The notes under the pieces are model-generated. The model was not told where the DNA came from, did not search any database, and worked only from the letters and a program-made list of their open reading frames with translations. A DNA stretch of 64,000 nt, taken from the NCBI GenBank assembly GCA_020633315.1, contig JACKDV010000021.1, positions 62,001 to 126,000 on the forward strand, in the 5' to 3' direction. The translations under genes were made by a program, and so were the position numbers. This stretch comes from Myxococcales bacterium (GTDB lineage: Bacteria > Myxococcota_A > Polyangia > Nannocystales > Nannocystaceae). Positions 16,333 to 25,179 of this stretch are shown in pieces (within the stretch, counting starts at the first letter, position 1; each line of letters starts with the position of its first letter).

Positions 16333-16338
16333 TACACT
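16333..16338 (+). promoter_or_regulatory. -10 element TACACT of Yip1-like gene
   Basis: TACACT is 8 nt before the GTG at 16347. TCGACG at 16311-16316 (spacer 16) may be a -35. It supports GTG 16347 over the upstream in-frame ATG at 16230. Confidence 0.5.
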
Positions 16339-16346
16339 CGGGCGCC

Positions 16347-17096
16347 GTGCCCCGCGCTGCCTCCGAATCCCCCGCGGCTTCGTCACGCCCGCGTCCCATT
16401 CCGCTCGAGGACGCCAGCGCGGGCTCGTGGCTGGCGCGCGTGCGCCAGACCCTGGTCTCGCTGATCCTGCGGCCGGCGCAGAGCTTTCGCGTGTGCCCCG
16501 AGCCGATCGACCACGGCCGGGTGCTGCGCTTCCTCGCCACCCTGCGGCTGCCGCCGTGGATCGCGTTGCTCGCCGCGCTCGCGTTCCAGCACATGAGCAC
16601 CCCCGAGGGCAGCGGGGTGCCCATGCGCTCGGTCTACGCCTTCCTCGAGCCGCCCCTGGCCCGGGTGCTCTCGCTGTGGGTGGTGCTGATGATCCCCGTC
16701 GGCCTGCCGCTGCTCTACTTCGTCTCGGGCCTGCTCGCGCACATCGGCGTGGCGCTCACCGGCGGAGCCTCGCGCTCGATCGGGGCGAGCATGCGGGCGT
16801 GCGGCTACGTGCTGGGCCTGGTGCTGCTGGTGCTCGGCGTGCTCGACATCCCGCTCTACCTCGGCCAGGTACCCGGCGACGCGTACGTGGTGGTGCTGGG
16901 GACGGTGGGGCTGGTGTACTGGTCGCTGACCGGCATCGCGCTCGCGCGCACGCACCAGATCGGCGTGCCGCGGGGGTGGATGGCGGCGCTGCTGCCCACG
17001 CTGGTGCTGGTGGCGGTCACCTTCGGTCGCGCGTGGCTCGAGCTGACCAACGTGCCGGGCTTCCGTACGCCCGGTGGGCCCTACGCGCTGCCGTAG
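16347..17096 (+). CDS. Yip1-like integral membrane protein
   Basis: 249 residues from GTG. A cytoplasmic N-terminal ~35 residues precede RPAQSFRVCPEPID and about five hydrophobic segments (WIALLAALAF, LSLWVVLMIPVGLPLLYFVSG, YVLGLVLLVLGVLDIPLYL, VVVLGTVGLVYWSLTGIAL, ALLPTLVLVAVTFG). The layout and the PxxxF/L start resemble bacterial YIP1-domain proteins, whose function is unknown. Divergent from the cyclase operon, with 134 nt between starts. Converges on the lipin-like gene. Confidence 0.7.
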   Translation: MPRAASESPAASSRPRPIPLEDASAGSWLARVRQTLVSLILRPAQSFRVCPEPIDHGRVLRFLATLRLPPWIALLAALAFQHMSTPEGSGVPMRSVYAFLEPPLARVLSLWVVLMIPVGLPLLYFVSGLLAHIGVALTGGASRSIGASMRACGYVLGLVLLVLGVLDIPLYLGQVPGDAYVVVLGTVGLVYWSLTGIALARTHQIGVPRGWMAALLPTLVLVAVTFGRAWLELTNVPGFRTPGGPYALP

Positions 17097-17118
17097 GGCC
17101 GGGCCGGAGGGGCCTCGC

Positions 17119-17898
17119 TCAGCGGTCCTCGCAGACCGCGGGGACCGTGGGGATGTGCGTGGCGGTGTGCTCCAGCCAGTCCTCGCCGGCCACCGCCACC
17201 GTGCCGCCCTCGCCGGCGTGCTCGCCGATGATGAAGGTGGCATCGAGCGGGATCCCGGCCTCGGCGTAGGCCCCGATGTCCGAGGTCGCGTTGCCGTAGG
17301 CGTAGTCGTAGCGCATGCCCGCGGCCTGGCGCTCCATCAGCGCCGCGGCCTTGTAGGCCTGGGCGTCGGCATCGAACACGAACATCTCGGCGAGCACCAG
17401 CTCGGTGGAGCCGGGGTCGGTGGGGAAGCCGTGCTCCTCCAGCCAGCGCTGGGTGGCCTCGCGGGCGGTCTCGCCGGTCACCTCGAGCACGGTCTGCTCG
17501 TTGCGGGCGGTCAGGTAGAGCACGTGGTAGCCGAGATCGGCGTAGGCCGTGACGAGCTCGGCCGCGCCCTCCCGCTCCAGCGGGTCGTAGGTGCCGTCGC
17601 CGATCTGCATGATGAACTCGGCGTCGGAGAGGGTGAGGGTCTCGTCGATGTCGGTGACGATGGCCGGCTGCTCGAGCTCGCAGACGCCGGCCGCGGTGGT
17701 GGTGTCCCCGGCCGTGTCCGAGCCGCTGTCGTCGGCGCTGGTGCTGCCGTCGCTGGTGGTCCCGGTCGCGGCGTCGGTATCGACCGCCCCGGTGCTCGTG
17801 GGCTGGGTCCCGTCGTCCTCCGCGGTGGAGCCGTCGTCGCCGCAGGCGGCGAGCACGAGGGACAGGGCGAGGATCCAGGGCGAGTCTAGGCGGAGCAT
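17119..17898 (-). CDS. Lipin/LNS2-like HAD phosphatase lipoprotein
   Basis: 259 residues. The lipoprotein signal ends VLAACG (Cys19), followed by a ~55-residue Thr/Ser/Asp/Gly linker. The HAD phosphatase domain starts with IVTDIDETLT (nucleophile DxDxT) and continues with YHVLYLTARNE (motif II Thr). This arrangement matches the LNS2/Smp2 branch that includes lipins and secreted acid-phosphatase-like proteins; substrate unknown. Anchored outside the cytoplasm. Lies 65 nt after the DUF1501 gene on the same strand. Confidence 0.78.
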   Translation of the reverse strand: MLRLDSPWILALSLVLAACGDDGSTAEDDGTQPTSTGAVDTDAATGTTSDGSTSADDSGSDTAGDTTTAAGVCELEQPAIVTDIDETLTLSDAEFIMQIGDGTYDPLEREGAAELVTAYADLGYHVLYLTARNEQTVLEVTGETAREATQRWLEEHGFPTDPGSTELVLAEMFVFDADAQAYKAAALMERQAAGMRYDYAYGNATSDIGAYAEAGIPLDATFIIGEHAGEGGTVAVAGEDWLEHTATHIPTVPAVCEDR

Positions 17899-17963
17899 GG
17901 GCGAGCGCCGATGATGGCAGAAAACCCGACGACGCGAGGCCTGCGTCGGGGCACCGCGCTCGC

Positions 17964-19202
17964 TCAGACCAGCTCGTCGATCGTCCGCCCGCCGTCCACC
18001 ATCGAGATCGGCCGACCCGCGGCGGTCATGCGGGTGTCGTCGGCGTCGAGCCCCAGCGCGAAGGCCAGCGTGCGCATCAGGTCGGGCACGGTGATCGGGC
18101 GCTCGGTGATCTCGTAGCCATCGCGGTCGGTCGCTCCCACCACGGTCCCCGCCGCGATGCCGCCCCCGGCCAGCAGCGCGCTGCTGCAGGCGGGGTAGTG
18201 ATCGCGGCCGCCGCGGCCGTTGATCCGCGGCGTGCGCCCGAAGTCTCCCAGGCAGACCACCAGGGTCTGGTCGAGCAGCCCTCGCGCGGCGAGGTCGTCG
18301 AGCAGCGCGCTCAGCCCGGCGTCGAGGCTCGCGCTCAGCTCGCGCACCCGGGCGAGGTTGTCCTCGTGGGTGTCCCAGCCCCGCAGCCCCACCTCCACGA
18401 AGGGCACTCCGGCCTCGACCAGGCGGCGCGCCATCAGGCAGCCCTGGGCGAAGCGCGAGGTCCCGTAGCGCTCGCGGATCGAGCTGCTCTCCGCCTCGAG
18501 ATCGAAGGCCGCGGTGGCCTCCGAGCTCATCATGTCGAGGGCCTGCTCCACCACCTCGGTGTGCCCCGCGACCTGGGCCGAGCGGTGCTCGTCGCCGAAG
18601 TCGTCCTGCAGCGTGCGCCACAGCGACGCGCGGTCGTCCTGTCGCGACCGCGGGATCGCCCGCGAGGGCGCGAGGTTGCGGACGGGGCGGGTGGGATCGG
18701 GCACCACGAAGGGCGCACGCGAGGCGCCGAGCAGGCCTGGTCCCTGACCGGGTGCATCGATGGCCACGTAGCCGGGCAGGTGCGGGGAGGGGTGGGCGTC
18801 GGCCATCCAGGCTCCCAGCGCGGGGAAGTCGGCCCCTCCCTGGGGCGAGTAGCCCGTGTGCATCAGGTGGCGCGCGCGCTCGTGGTTGCCCTCGCGGGCA
18901 GTGAGCGAGCGCAGCAGCGCCACCCGATCGAGGCGGGCCGCGAGCCCGGGCAGGTGCTCGGAGATCCGCACCCCGGGCAGCGCCGTGGGAATCGCCGAGA
19001 GCCCTCCGCCGGTGGGGCGACCCGGCTTGGGATCGAGGGTGTCGATCTGGCTCATGCCCCCGTGCATGAACAGCAGGATGCAGGCGCGGGCCCGGCCCGC
19101 TCGCGGCGAGCCCGAGACGGTGGCTCCGGCCGCGGGGGGCAGCATGGTGGCGGCGAGGGCTCCCAGACCCAGGTGCAGCATGGTGCGTCGGCTCGTCGGC
19201 AT
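17964..19202 (-). CDS. DUF1501 family Tat-exported protein
   Basis: 412 residues. Twin-arginine signal SRRTMLHLGLGALAA at the N-terminus. The body is DUF1501 (alkaline-phosphatase-superfamily-like): ACILLFMHGGMSQIDTLDPK, LLRSLT, GWDTHEDN, LVVCLGDFGRTPRINGRGGRDHYP. The family is abundant in Planctomycetes, next to DUF1549/DUF1553 proteins, with unproven sulfatase- or hydrolase-like roles. The ATG is preceded by GAGGACGAGG, a good Shine-Dalgarno. It follows the DUF1549 gene with a 10-nt gap, so it is clearly an operon. Confidence 0.88.
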   Translation of the reverse strand: MPTSRRTMLHLGLGALAATMLPPAAGATVSGSPRAGRARACILLFMHGGMSQIDTLDPKPGRPTGGGLSAIPTALPGVRISEHLPGLAARLDRVALLRSLTAREGNHERARHLMHTGYSPQGGADFPALGAWMADAHPSPHLPGYVAIDAPGQGPGLLGASRAPFVVPDPTRPVRNLAPSRAIPRSRQDDRASLWRTLQDDFGDEHRSAQVAGHTEVVEQALDMMSSEATAAFDLEAESSSIRERYGTSRFAQGCLMARRLVEAGVPFVEVGLRGWDTHEDNLARVRELSASLDAGLSALLDDLAARGLLDQTLVVCLGDFGRTPRINGRGGRDHYPACSSALLAGGGIAAGTVVGATDRDGYEITERPITVPDLMRTLAFALGLDADDTRMTAAGRPISMVDGGRTIDELV

Positions 19203-19212
19203 GGCCTCGTCC

Positions 19213-20838
19213 TCAGTGGATCGTGGAGAACTCGCTGGTCATGAGCATCGCGTGGGCGAGGTCTTCGTAGGCGCTCGCTCGATCCCCCCGGGCGGAGACG
19301 AAGGCCACCAGCTCCGCCCGACGCTCGGACGAGGGCGCGTGCCCGAAGACCCGCAGGAAGAGCGCATCGATGCGGGCCTCGGGTCGCGGGTGCTCGCGCA
19401 GGATGGCGGCCAGGGCCCCGTCGGGGGCGAGCAGCGCCTGGTTGGTGAGCTCGCCGTTGAGCAGCAGCAGCGCCTGCGGCAGGTTGCCGCCGGAGCCCGC
19501 GTCGGTGACGGGCTCGTCGTCGTCGAAGGCCAGCTCGAAGTCGCGGCGCACCTGCTGGCGCCGCAGCTCCACCTGCCGCTTGAACGCGCGACCGGTGACG
19601 TCGTCGAGCCCCGTGGCCACCAGCAGGCTACGCATGAGCTGCGACGCGCTCATCGGGCGCACGGCGGCCTGGGCGAAGGCCCGCTCGCGCTCGAGCGAGC
19701 CCTCGGCCGCGCCCCGGGAGCTGCGCTGGTAGGCGCTCGACAGCACGATCGTGCGCAGCAGGTGCCGCAGGTCGTAGTCGTGGGCCACGAAGTCGTCCGC
19801 GAGCCACTCGAGCAGGGCCGGGTGCTCGTCGCCGGCGAGGCCCCCGAGATCATCCCAGGGCTCGACGATGCCGCGCCCCATCAGACGGGCCCACGCGTGG
19901 TTGACGGTGGCCTTGGCGAAGGCTCGCGAGCCCGCGATGCCCCGGGCCAGCTGCTCGCGCCGGCTGCCCGCCTCGTCGCCCGCGAGCGCGAGCGTGGGGA
20001 AGGAGGGGCTCACCCGCGGACCGCTGCGGTCGCCGGGGGCGTCGAGCTCGGTGGGCATCCGCATCTCGCCGCGGGCCTTGTCCACGATGCGGATCGTGGG
20101 GGCCCCGTCGTCGCGGAGGATCCGGGCCCGCGTGCGGGTGTAGTAGGCGGCGAGGCCATAGAACTGCGCTTGGGTGAAGCGGTCGTCGGGATCGTCGTGG
20201 CACTGCGCGCACTGGAGCTGCAGGCCCATGAACACGCGGGCCGTCTGCCCGGTGAGCGCCTCCACCTGGCCGTTGCGGCCGTGGGCCAGCAGGAACCCTG
20301 CCGGTCCCCGAAGCTCCACCTCGCCATCGGTGGTGAGCATGGCGGTGGTCAGCTCGTCCCAGCCCGCGCCGGCCATGAGCTGCTCTCGCAGCCACGCCTG
20401 CAGGCCCTCGCGCACGCGCGGGCGATCCTGGGCCGCGCCGTCGAGCAGGGTCTCGGTCAGCAGCTCGGCCCAGTGCTCGGCCCACTCGTCGCTCGCCAGC
20501 AGCTCGTCGACCAGCGCTCGTCGAGGGTCGAGGTCGTCGAGGGCCGCGAAGCGCTCCACCTCTTCCGGGGTGGGGATCCGGCCGATCAGATCCAGGGTCA
20601 CGCGGCGCTGGAGCTCGGCGTCGTCGGCCTCCTCGCTCGGCTCCACACCCGCGGCCGCCCAGTGCTCGGCGATCACCCCGTCGAGGCCCTGGACCATCGC
20701 GGGGGCCGGCTCGGTCGTCGTGGGAGGCTCGGGCCTCGGATCGATCCCCGAGCAGGCTGCCAGCCCCGCGCTGAGCAGCCACGCCAGCGTCATCGAGCGC
20801 CGGGGGAGGGGACTTCGTCGTCCTACCACGGACTCCAT
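19213..20838 (-). CDS. DUF1549/DUF1553 lipoprotein
   Basis: 541 residues. Lipoprotein signal ending LAACS (Cys29 from ATG 20838; a later ATG at 20793 would leave a signal too short and without basic residues). DUF1549 (about residues 60-240) includes LDLIGRIPTPEEV and a CAQCHDDP motif of CxxCH form that could bind heme c or metal. DUF1553 (about 290-535) includes FAKATVNHAWARLMGRGIVEP and DYDLRHLLRTIVLSSAYQ. These domains typify planctomycete cytochrome-like proteins of unknown function. Pairs with DUF1501 downstream. Confidence 0.88.
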   Translation of the reverse strand: MESVVGRRSPLPRRSMTLAWLLSAGLAACSGIDPRPEPPTTTEPAPAMVQGLDGVIAEHWAAAGVEPSEEADDAELQRRVTLDLIGRIPTPEEVERFAALDDLDPRRALVDELLASDEWAEHWAELLTETLLDGAAQDRPRVREGLQAWLREQLMAGAGWDELTTAMLTTDGEVELRGPAGFLLAHGRNGQVEALTGQTARVFMGLQLQCAQCHDDPDDRFTQAQFYGLAAYYTRTRARILRDDGAPTIRIVDKARGEMRMPTELDAPGDRSGPRVSPSFPTLALAGDEAGSRREQLARGIAGSRAFAKATVNHAWARLMGRGIVEPWDDLGGLAGDEHPALLEWLADDFVAHDYDLRHLLRTIVLSSAYQRSSRGAAEGSLERERAFAQAAVRPMSASQLMRSLLVATGLDDVTGRAFKRQVELRRQQVRRDFELAFDDDEPVTDAGSGGNLPQALLLLNGELTNQALLAPDGALAAILREHPRPEARIDALFLRVFGHAPSSERRAELVAFVSARGDRASAYEDLAHAMLMTSEFSTIH

Positions 20839-20924
20839 CGTGGCGGACGCGGACGGCGACCGCTGCCGACTTCACCCAGGCTTTACGCAGGGCCTTCGTG
20901 TCGCGCACGCTCATCGATGAGCGC

Positions 20925-21212
20925 TCAGCCGCGGATGCGTCGACGCTCCACCTCCACCTCGAAGGGCTCCGCACCGCCGCGCTCGATGCCCGGGGAGACC
21001 TCCGTGCCCTCGCGCCCGTGCAGCGCCTGCACGGCCTCGCCGAAGCCCAGCGGCGCCTCGGTCGGGACGCCGTCGATGCTCACGATGAGATCGCCCTCGC
21101 GCAGGACGGCCGCCGCCGCTTCGCTGCCCTCCAGCACCCCGCGGATCTGGAGCACGACCACCACCACAGCGCCAGCCCGGCCACCACCCGCGCGAGGACC
21201 AGTCCATGCCAC
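20925..21212 (-). CDS. Small PDZ-domain protein, possibly frameshifted
   Basis: The open frame from GTG 21212 gives 95 residues. About residues 22-90 are PDZ-like (RGVLEGSEAAAAVLREGDLIVSIDG, then FGEAVQALHG), as found after the catalytic domain of DegP-type proteases or in type II secretion GspC. Its N-terminus in this frame is Gly/Arg-rich and poor as a signal. A different frame from ATG 21220 encodes a membrane-anchor-like start (LVLARVVAGLAL) that would join the PDZ frame if one G were added in the GTGGTGGTGG tract near 21170. Either an anchored PDZ gene has lost one base or the GTG start is real. Confidence 0.55.
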   Translation of the reverse strand: MAWTGPRAGGGRAGAVVVVVLQIRGVLEGSEAAAAVLREGDLIVSIDGVPTEAPLGFGEAVQALHGREGTEVSPGIERGGAEPFEVEVERRRIRG

Positions 21213-21366
21213 CTCCGCATGGCTCGGTCCCGGGCGTCGAGGCTGCGGCCGGTCGGCGAGGTGGACACCGTGTGTGGAGCGGGGTCGATTGCGCCGCAGG
21301 CGCTAGCCGGGAGCCAGCCGTGCGCCGCTCGTCGTCCTTCCACCCGAGGCGCCCCGGGACTTGGCG

Positions 21367-21372
21367 TACACT
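21367..21372 (+). promoter_or_regulatory. -10 element TACACT of vWA lipoprotein gene
   Basis: TACACT lies 7 nt before the ATG at 21380, so the transcript would be leaderless. Confidence 0.5.
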
Positions 21373-21379
21373 CGCATCG

Positions 21380-22405
21380 ATGCGCAACTGGGGGATCGAA
21401 GCGTGGGCGGCCGGGCTGGGGCTCGGGTTGTTGGCGAGCGCGTGCACCGTGGATCCACGGGACGAGACGACGACGTTCCAGATGCCGCCCTCGACCTCGC
21501 TGAGCACCGACGACGGGCCGGCCGAGACCACCAGCTCGGGCTCCACCGCGGCCGACTCCCTCGACGACGACACCGGCGGGAAGCTCGACACCCCGGACGA
21601 CCCGGGGCAGGGCTGCCAGTACGTGGACTTCCTGTTCGTGATCGACAACTCCGCGTCGATGCAGACCTATCAGCTCGCGCTCACCGAGCAGTTCCCCGAG
21701 TTCATCACCGCGATGTACGACGCGCTGCCGCCCGGCATCGACGTGCACGTGGGGCTGACCACCACCGACTTCGATCCGAGCTGCGACGCCTCCGAGTCGA
21801 CCGCCAATTGCCAGAGCACGGCCACCCTCCCCGAGGTGGAGGCGCACTACTGCCAGCCCGAGATCTCGCCCAAGCAGGGCAACGGGGCCCAGGGGCGCCT
21901 GTTCGAGTGGGCCGGTCAGACCTACTTCGAGGGCTCGTCCAACGACGACCCCGCGGCCCTCAGCGCGTGGTTCAGCGATGCCGCGGTCGCGGCCGGCGAG
22001 GAGGGCTGCTCCTTCGAGATGCCCGTGGCGGCGGCTGCCTATGCCACCAACCTGATCAACGCGCCCACCAACGACGGGTTCCTGCGCGACGCCGGCGGTC
22101 TGCTCATCGTCTTCTTCCTCACCGACGAGCCCGACAAGTCGCCCGAGTCTGCGATGAACGTCTACCGGCCGATGGTGCTCGATGCCAAGCAGGAGTGCGG
22201 CGGCGAGGTCTGCGTGTTCGTGGGCGGTCTGGTGCCCACCTGCATCCAGGACGTCAACCAGAAGCTGTGGCAGTTCATGAACATGTTCTCCGACGGCGAG
22301 CCGATCTGGGGGGACATCGAGCAGACCGATCAGTACAGCGCCGTGTTCGGCGACGCCCTCGCGGGGGCCATCGCCGAGGCCTGCGCCAACGTGCCGATCC
22401 CCTGA
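21380..22405 (+). CDS. von Willebrand factor A-like lipoprotein
   Basis: 341 residues. Lipoprotein signal ending LLASAC (Cys22), then a Thr/Ser/Asp linker to about residue 72. The vWA-type domain follows: strand VDFLFVIDNSASM with the MIDAS DxSxS pattern, later LLIVFFLTDEPDKS (second MIDAS region). It contains extra Cys pairs (CDASESTANC, ECGGEVC), suggesting extracellular disulfides. Metal-dependent adhesion to proteins is the usual role. The upstream TACACT supports the start. Converges with the MYXO-CTERM gene; a hairpin overlaps its stop. Confidence 0.82.
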   Translation: MRNWGIEAWAAGLGLGLLASACTVDPRDETTTFQMPPSTSLSTDDGPAETTSSGSTAADSLDDDTGGKLDTPDDPGQGCQYVDFLFVIDNSASMQTYQLALTEQFPEFITAMYDALPPGIDVHVGLTTTDFDPSCDASESTANCQSTATLPEVEAHYCQPEISPKQGNGAQGRLFEWAGQTYFEGSSNDDPAALSAWFSDAAVAAGEEGCSFEMPVAAAAYATNLINAPTNDGFLRDAGGLLIVFFLTDEPDKSPESAMNVYRPMVLDAKQECGGEVCVFVGGLVPTCIQDVNQKLWQFMNMFSDGEPIWGDIEQTDQYSAVFGDALAGAIAEACANVPIP

Positions 22406-22427
22406 GCCGGGTCGGCCGGCCCGGCTC
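22404..22427. terminator. Hairpin between convergent genes
   Basis: GAGCCGGG (22404-22411) pairs with CCCGGCTC (22420-22427) around an 8-nt loop. It overlaps the vWA gene stop codon and can serve both strands. No T-run. Confidence 0.45.
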
Positions 22428-22483
22428 CCGACGTTGGAGCGAGTCGAGCGAGGGGCGGGCCCGTGTCGTGGCGTGCGGCAGGC

Positions 22484-23224
22484 TCAGCGTCGGCGTCGTC
22501 GCACGGCGCCGAGCGCCAGCAGTCCCAGCATCGAGGCGAGGGCGCCGCGGGGGCCGGGCTCGCTGCGGCAGCCACAGCCCCCGGTGGGCTCGCCGGTGGC
22601 GGGGGTCGTCTCCCCACCGCTACCGCCGGTAGAGGTGGTGCCGTTGCCCGCGGTCATCCCGGCCGAGACGTTGCCGTCGCTGCCCGCGGTCGTGTCCCCC
22701 GTCGCGATCTCTCCCTCCACCGTGATCATGATCTTCGCCGAGAACTCCACCGAGAAGTCCACCGGCGCGGCCGCATCGAGCAGGTAGGTGCCGGGGGCGA
22801 GGTCGACCACCGTGAAGGTGTGGTCGGTGGTGTCGCAATCGCCGGTGTTGCAGTTGTCGACGGTCATGCCGTCGATGCGGAGGTTGACCGAGGCCGGCTC
22901 CAGCGTGTTGCAGCACATCGTCTCGCACGAGCAGGTGTGCGGCGCGGTCACGCGGACATCGAAGGTGCGAGGAACCACCGCGCCATCGGCCGGGCTGATG
23001 ATCTGCACCGGATCGGCCGACGGGGTGCACTCACCACAGATCTCCCCGCTGGAGGAGCCCTCGGAGGTGGTGCCGCCGGTGTCGCTGCCGCCGGTGTCGC
23101 TGCCGCCGGTGCCGCTGCCGCCGGTGTCGCTGCTGCCGCTCGAGCCCGAGCCGCCGGCCCAGGCGAGGGGAGACAGGGTGCCAAGCGCGAGGACCAGCGT
23201 CGTGCGCAGCCAAGGGAAGGACAT
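22484..23224 (-). CDS. Secreted MYXO-CTERM-type surface protein
   Basis: 246 residues. Signal peptide (LVLALGTLSPLAWA), then a Gly/Ser/Asp/Thr repeat linker (SDTGGSDTGG units). A ~100-residue beta-rich domain with many Cys (TCSCETMCCN, CNTGDC) follows, with ISPADGAVVPRTFDVRVTAP resembling an Ig-like or Big-type strand set. The C-terminus is GCGCRSEPGPRG + hydrophobic LASMLGLLALGA + RRRRR, the myxobacterial MYXO-CTERM sorting signal for outer-surface display. TACCGT 6 nt before the ATG supports this start. Confidence 0.82.
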   Translation of the reverse strand: MSFPWLRTTLVLALGTLSPLAWAGGSGSSGSSDTGGSGTGGSDTGGSDTGGTTSEGSSSGEICGECTPSADPVQIISPADGAVVPRTFDVRVTAPHTCSCETMCCNTLEPASVNLRIDGMTVDNCNTGDCDTTDHTFTVVDLAPGTYLLDAAAPVDFSVEFSAKIMITVEGEIATGDTTAGSDGNVSAGMTAGNGTTSTGGSGGETTPATGEPTGGCGCRSEPGPRGALASMLGLLALGAVRRRRR

Positions 23225-23230
23225 GGACGG

Positions 23231-23236
23231 ACGGTA
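23231..23236 (-). promoter_or_regulatory. -10 element TACCGT of MYXO-CTERM gene
   Basis: On the minus strand, 6 nt before the ATG at 23224; predicted leaderless start. Confidence 0.45.
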
Positions 23237-23386
23237 GCACGACCGCCCTCGCGCGAGGGGCTCGGACGCCCGCGGCGAGCCGTCGTGGGGGGCTCCCGGG
23301 TGGTCTCGAAGACACGGCCGCGTGACGGATCGACGGCCCCTGCGGGGAGCACCGAGGCCCGGCAACCGTCGCGGGTTCGTGCGAAG

Positions 23387-24220
23387 ATGCGGGGCAGCGT
23401 GCCGGACGAGGAGCGACGACGACCACCGCGCGGGCCATGGGTGGGCCTGCTGCTCGCCGGGGTGGTGCTGTGGGGTCTTCATCGAGTCGCGCGTCCGCCC
23501 GCGGCCGACGACGTGGTGACGGTGGAGGCCGCCACGGTGCAGGCGCTGCGCGAGCGCTTCGAGCAGGCCCAGGGCCGTCCGCCGACCGATGCCGAGCTCG
23601 AGGCGATGGTGGACGACTGGGTCGAGGGCGAGATCCTGATCCGGGAGGCGCGTGCCCAGGGCCTCGATCGGGCCGACCCGATCGTGCGCCGTCGGCTGGC
23701 GCAGGCGATGCGCTTCGCCCTCGAGGACGCCGACCTTCCGGATGATCCCGGGGACGCCGAGCTCGAGGCATGGCGGGAGCGGCATGGCGACCGCTACCAC
23801 CGACCGCCCGAGCGGGGCTTTGCGCAGGTGTTCGTCGCCGGCGAGGGTGAGCAGGCGCAGGCGCGAGCGCAGGGGCTCCGGGCTCGGCTGCTCGACGGGG
23901 AGCCTCCGATCGCCATGGGGGATGCGCTGCCGTTCGGTACCCACCCGTCGCCGGCTTCCACCGAGGCGATCGCACGACGCTACGGGGCCGCCTTCGCCCA
24001 GGTGGTCGCGGCGGCGCCGATGGGAGAGTGGATCCTCGCCCGCTCCTCGTTCGGCTGGCACGTGATCCGCGTGGACGCGGAGCGGCCCGGGCAGGCCCCG
24101 CCGCTGTCCGAGATCCGGGCTCAGGTGCTGGCCGACTGGAGGGTGGACCAGCGACGGCAGCGGCTGGATGCGGGCATCGAGCGACTGCGGGCGCGCTACC
24201 GGGTGGAGGTCGAGCGATGA
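23387..24220 (+). CDS. PpiC/parvulin-type peptidyl-prolyl isomerase
   Basis: 277 residues. N-terminal membrane anchor (WVGLLLAGVVLWGL), then a SurA_N/PpiC chaperone segment (LRERFEQAQGRPPTDAELEAMV...) and a C-terminal rotamase-like region (FAQVFVAG, LPFGTHPS, GEWILARSSFGWHVIRVD). It would fold exported proteins in the periplasm. It is the first gene of a three-gene set with a HupE/UreJ membrane protein and a DUF3604 lipoprotein, each junction ATGA. A GTG at 23399 is an alternative start four codons in. Confidence 0.82.
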   Translation: MRGSVPDEERRRPPRGPWVGLLLAGVVLWGLHRVARPPAADDVVTVEAATVQALRERFEQAQGRPPTDAELEAMVDDWVEGEILIREARAQGLDRADPIVRRRLAQAMRFALEDADLPDDPGDAELEAWRERHGDRYHRPPERGFAQVFVAGEGEQAQARAQGLRARLLDGEPPIAMGDALPFGTHPSPASTEAIARRYGAAFAQVVAAAPMGEWILARSSFGWHVIRVDAERPGQAPPLSEIRAQVLADWRVDQRRQRLDAGIERLRARYRVEVER

Positions 24221-25179
24221 GAGCGGCGGGAGCCGTCCTCGCGGTCCTCCTGTGGCTGCTGTCCACGGCGGCCCACGCCCACGAGTTCCGCCCCGCGTCC
24301 CTGAGCCTGCGAGCCCACGCCGATGGCGAGGTCGCGGTGCGCTTCGTCGCCCCTGCGGTGACGGCCGGCGGTCCCACCTCGGCCGCGCTGCGGCCTCGGG
24401 CGCCCGCACACTGCCAGGAGCTCTCGCCGACCCGCTGGTCCTGCGGCGAGGCTGGGCTGGTAGGGACGCTCTCGTTCGAGGGCCTGGTGAGCAACCCCGT
24501 CGATGTGATCGTCGACCTGCGCTGGCCCGACGGCGCCGAGCTCCACGCTCGGATCGGTCCCGACCGGCCCCAGGTGGAGCTCGGGCGCGGGGCGGCCGTG
24601 GACGGTCGCCTGAGCGCTGGCCTGAGCTACCTCGCCCTCGGGGCCGAGCACGTGCGAGGGGGCCTCGATCACCTGCTGTTCCTGCTCGCGCTGCTGCTGC
24701 TCGGCGGTCGCCCTCGCGAGCACCTACGCACCATCACCGCGTTCACGGTGGGCCACAGCCTCGCCCTGCTCGTGCAGACCCTGTGGCCGCTGGCCGTCCC
24801 CGGACCGTGGGTGGAGGCCTGCATCACCGCCTCGATCGTGGTCGCGGCCGCCGAGGCGCTGCGCCCTGGCCCGCGTCGCGCGGCAGCATGGCGCTGGGCC
24901 CTGGCCTTCGGGGTGGTGCACGGGCTGGGCTTCGCTGGCGCCCTCGCCGAGCTGGGCCTTCCTCCCGATCACCGCTTCGTGGCCCTGCTCGCCTTCAACC
25001 TCGGGGTCGAAGGGGCTCAGCTCGTGGCCGTGCTCGGGCTGGTCGTGCTCGCCTCGCTCGGGGCACGGCAGCCGGAGCTCCGCGAGTCCCTGCGCCGCGG
25101 CCTCGCCTTCGCCGTCGGGGCGATCGCCACGGCGTGGACCCTCGAGCGCGTAGTCGATTTCTGGAGCACGACGACATGA
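24217..25179 (+). CDS. HupE/UreJ family membrane protein
   Basis: 320 residues. Signal peptide ending AAHAH, then an ectodomain of ~120 residues starting HEFRPASLSLR. About six transmembrane segments follow: GLDHLLFLLALLLLGG, TITAFTVGHSLALLVQTL, ACITASIVVAAAEAL, FGVVHGLGFAGALAELGL, LVAVLGLVVLASLG. The GxDHLLF and FTxGHS motifs are the HupE/UreJ signature, linked to nickel or other metal transport. Coupled to neighbours by ATGA on both sides. Confidence 0.87.
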   Translation: MRAAGAVLAVLLWLLSTAAHAHEFRPASLSLRAHADGEVAVRFVAPAVTAGGPTSAALRPRAPAHCQELSPTRWSCGEAGLVGTLSFEGLVSNPVDVIVDLRWPDGAELHARIGPDRPQVELGRGAAVDGRLSAGLSYLALGAEHVRGGLDHLLFLLALLLLGGRPREHLRTITAFTVGHSLALLVQTLWPLAVPGPWVEACITASIVVAAAEALRPGPRRAAAWRWALAFGVVHGLGFAGALAELGLPPDHRFVALLAFNLGVEGAQLVAVLGLVVLASLGARQPELRESLRRGLAFAVGAIATAWTLERVVDFWSTTT

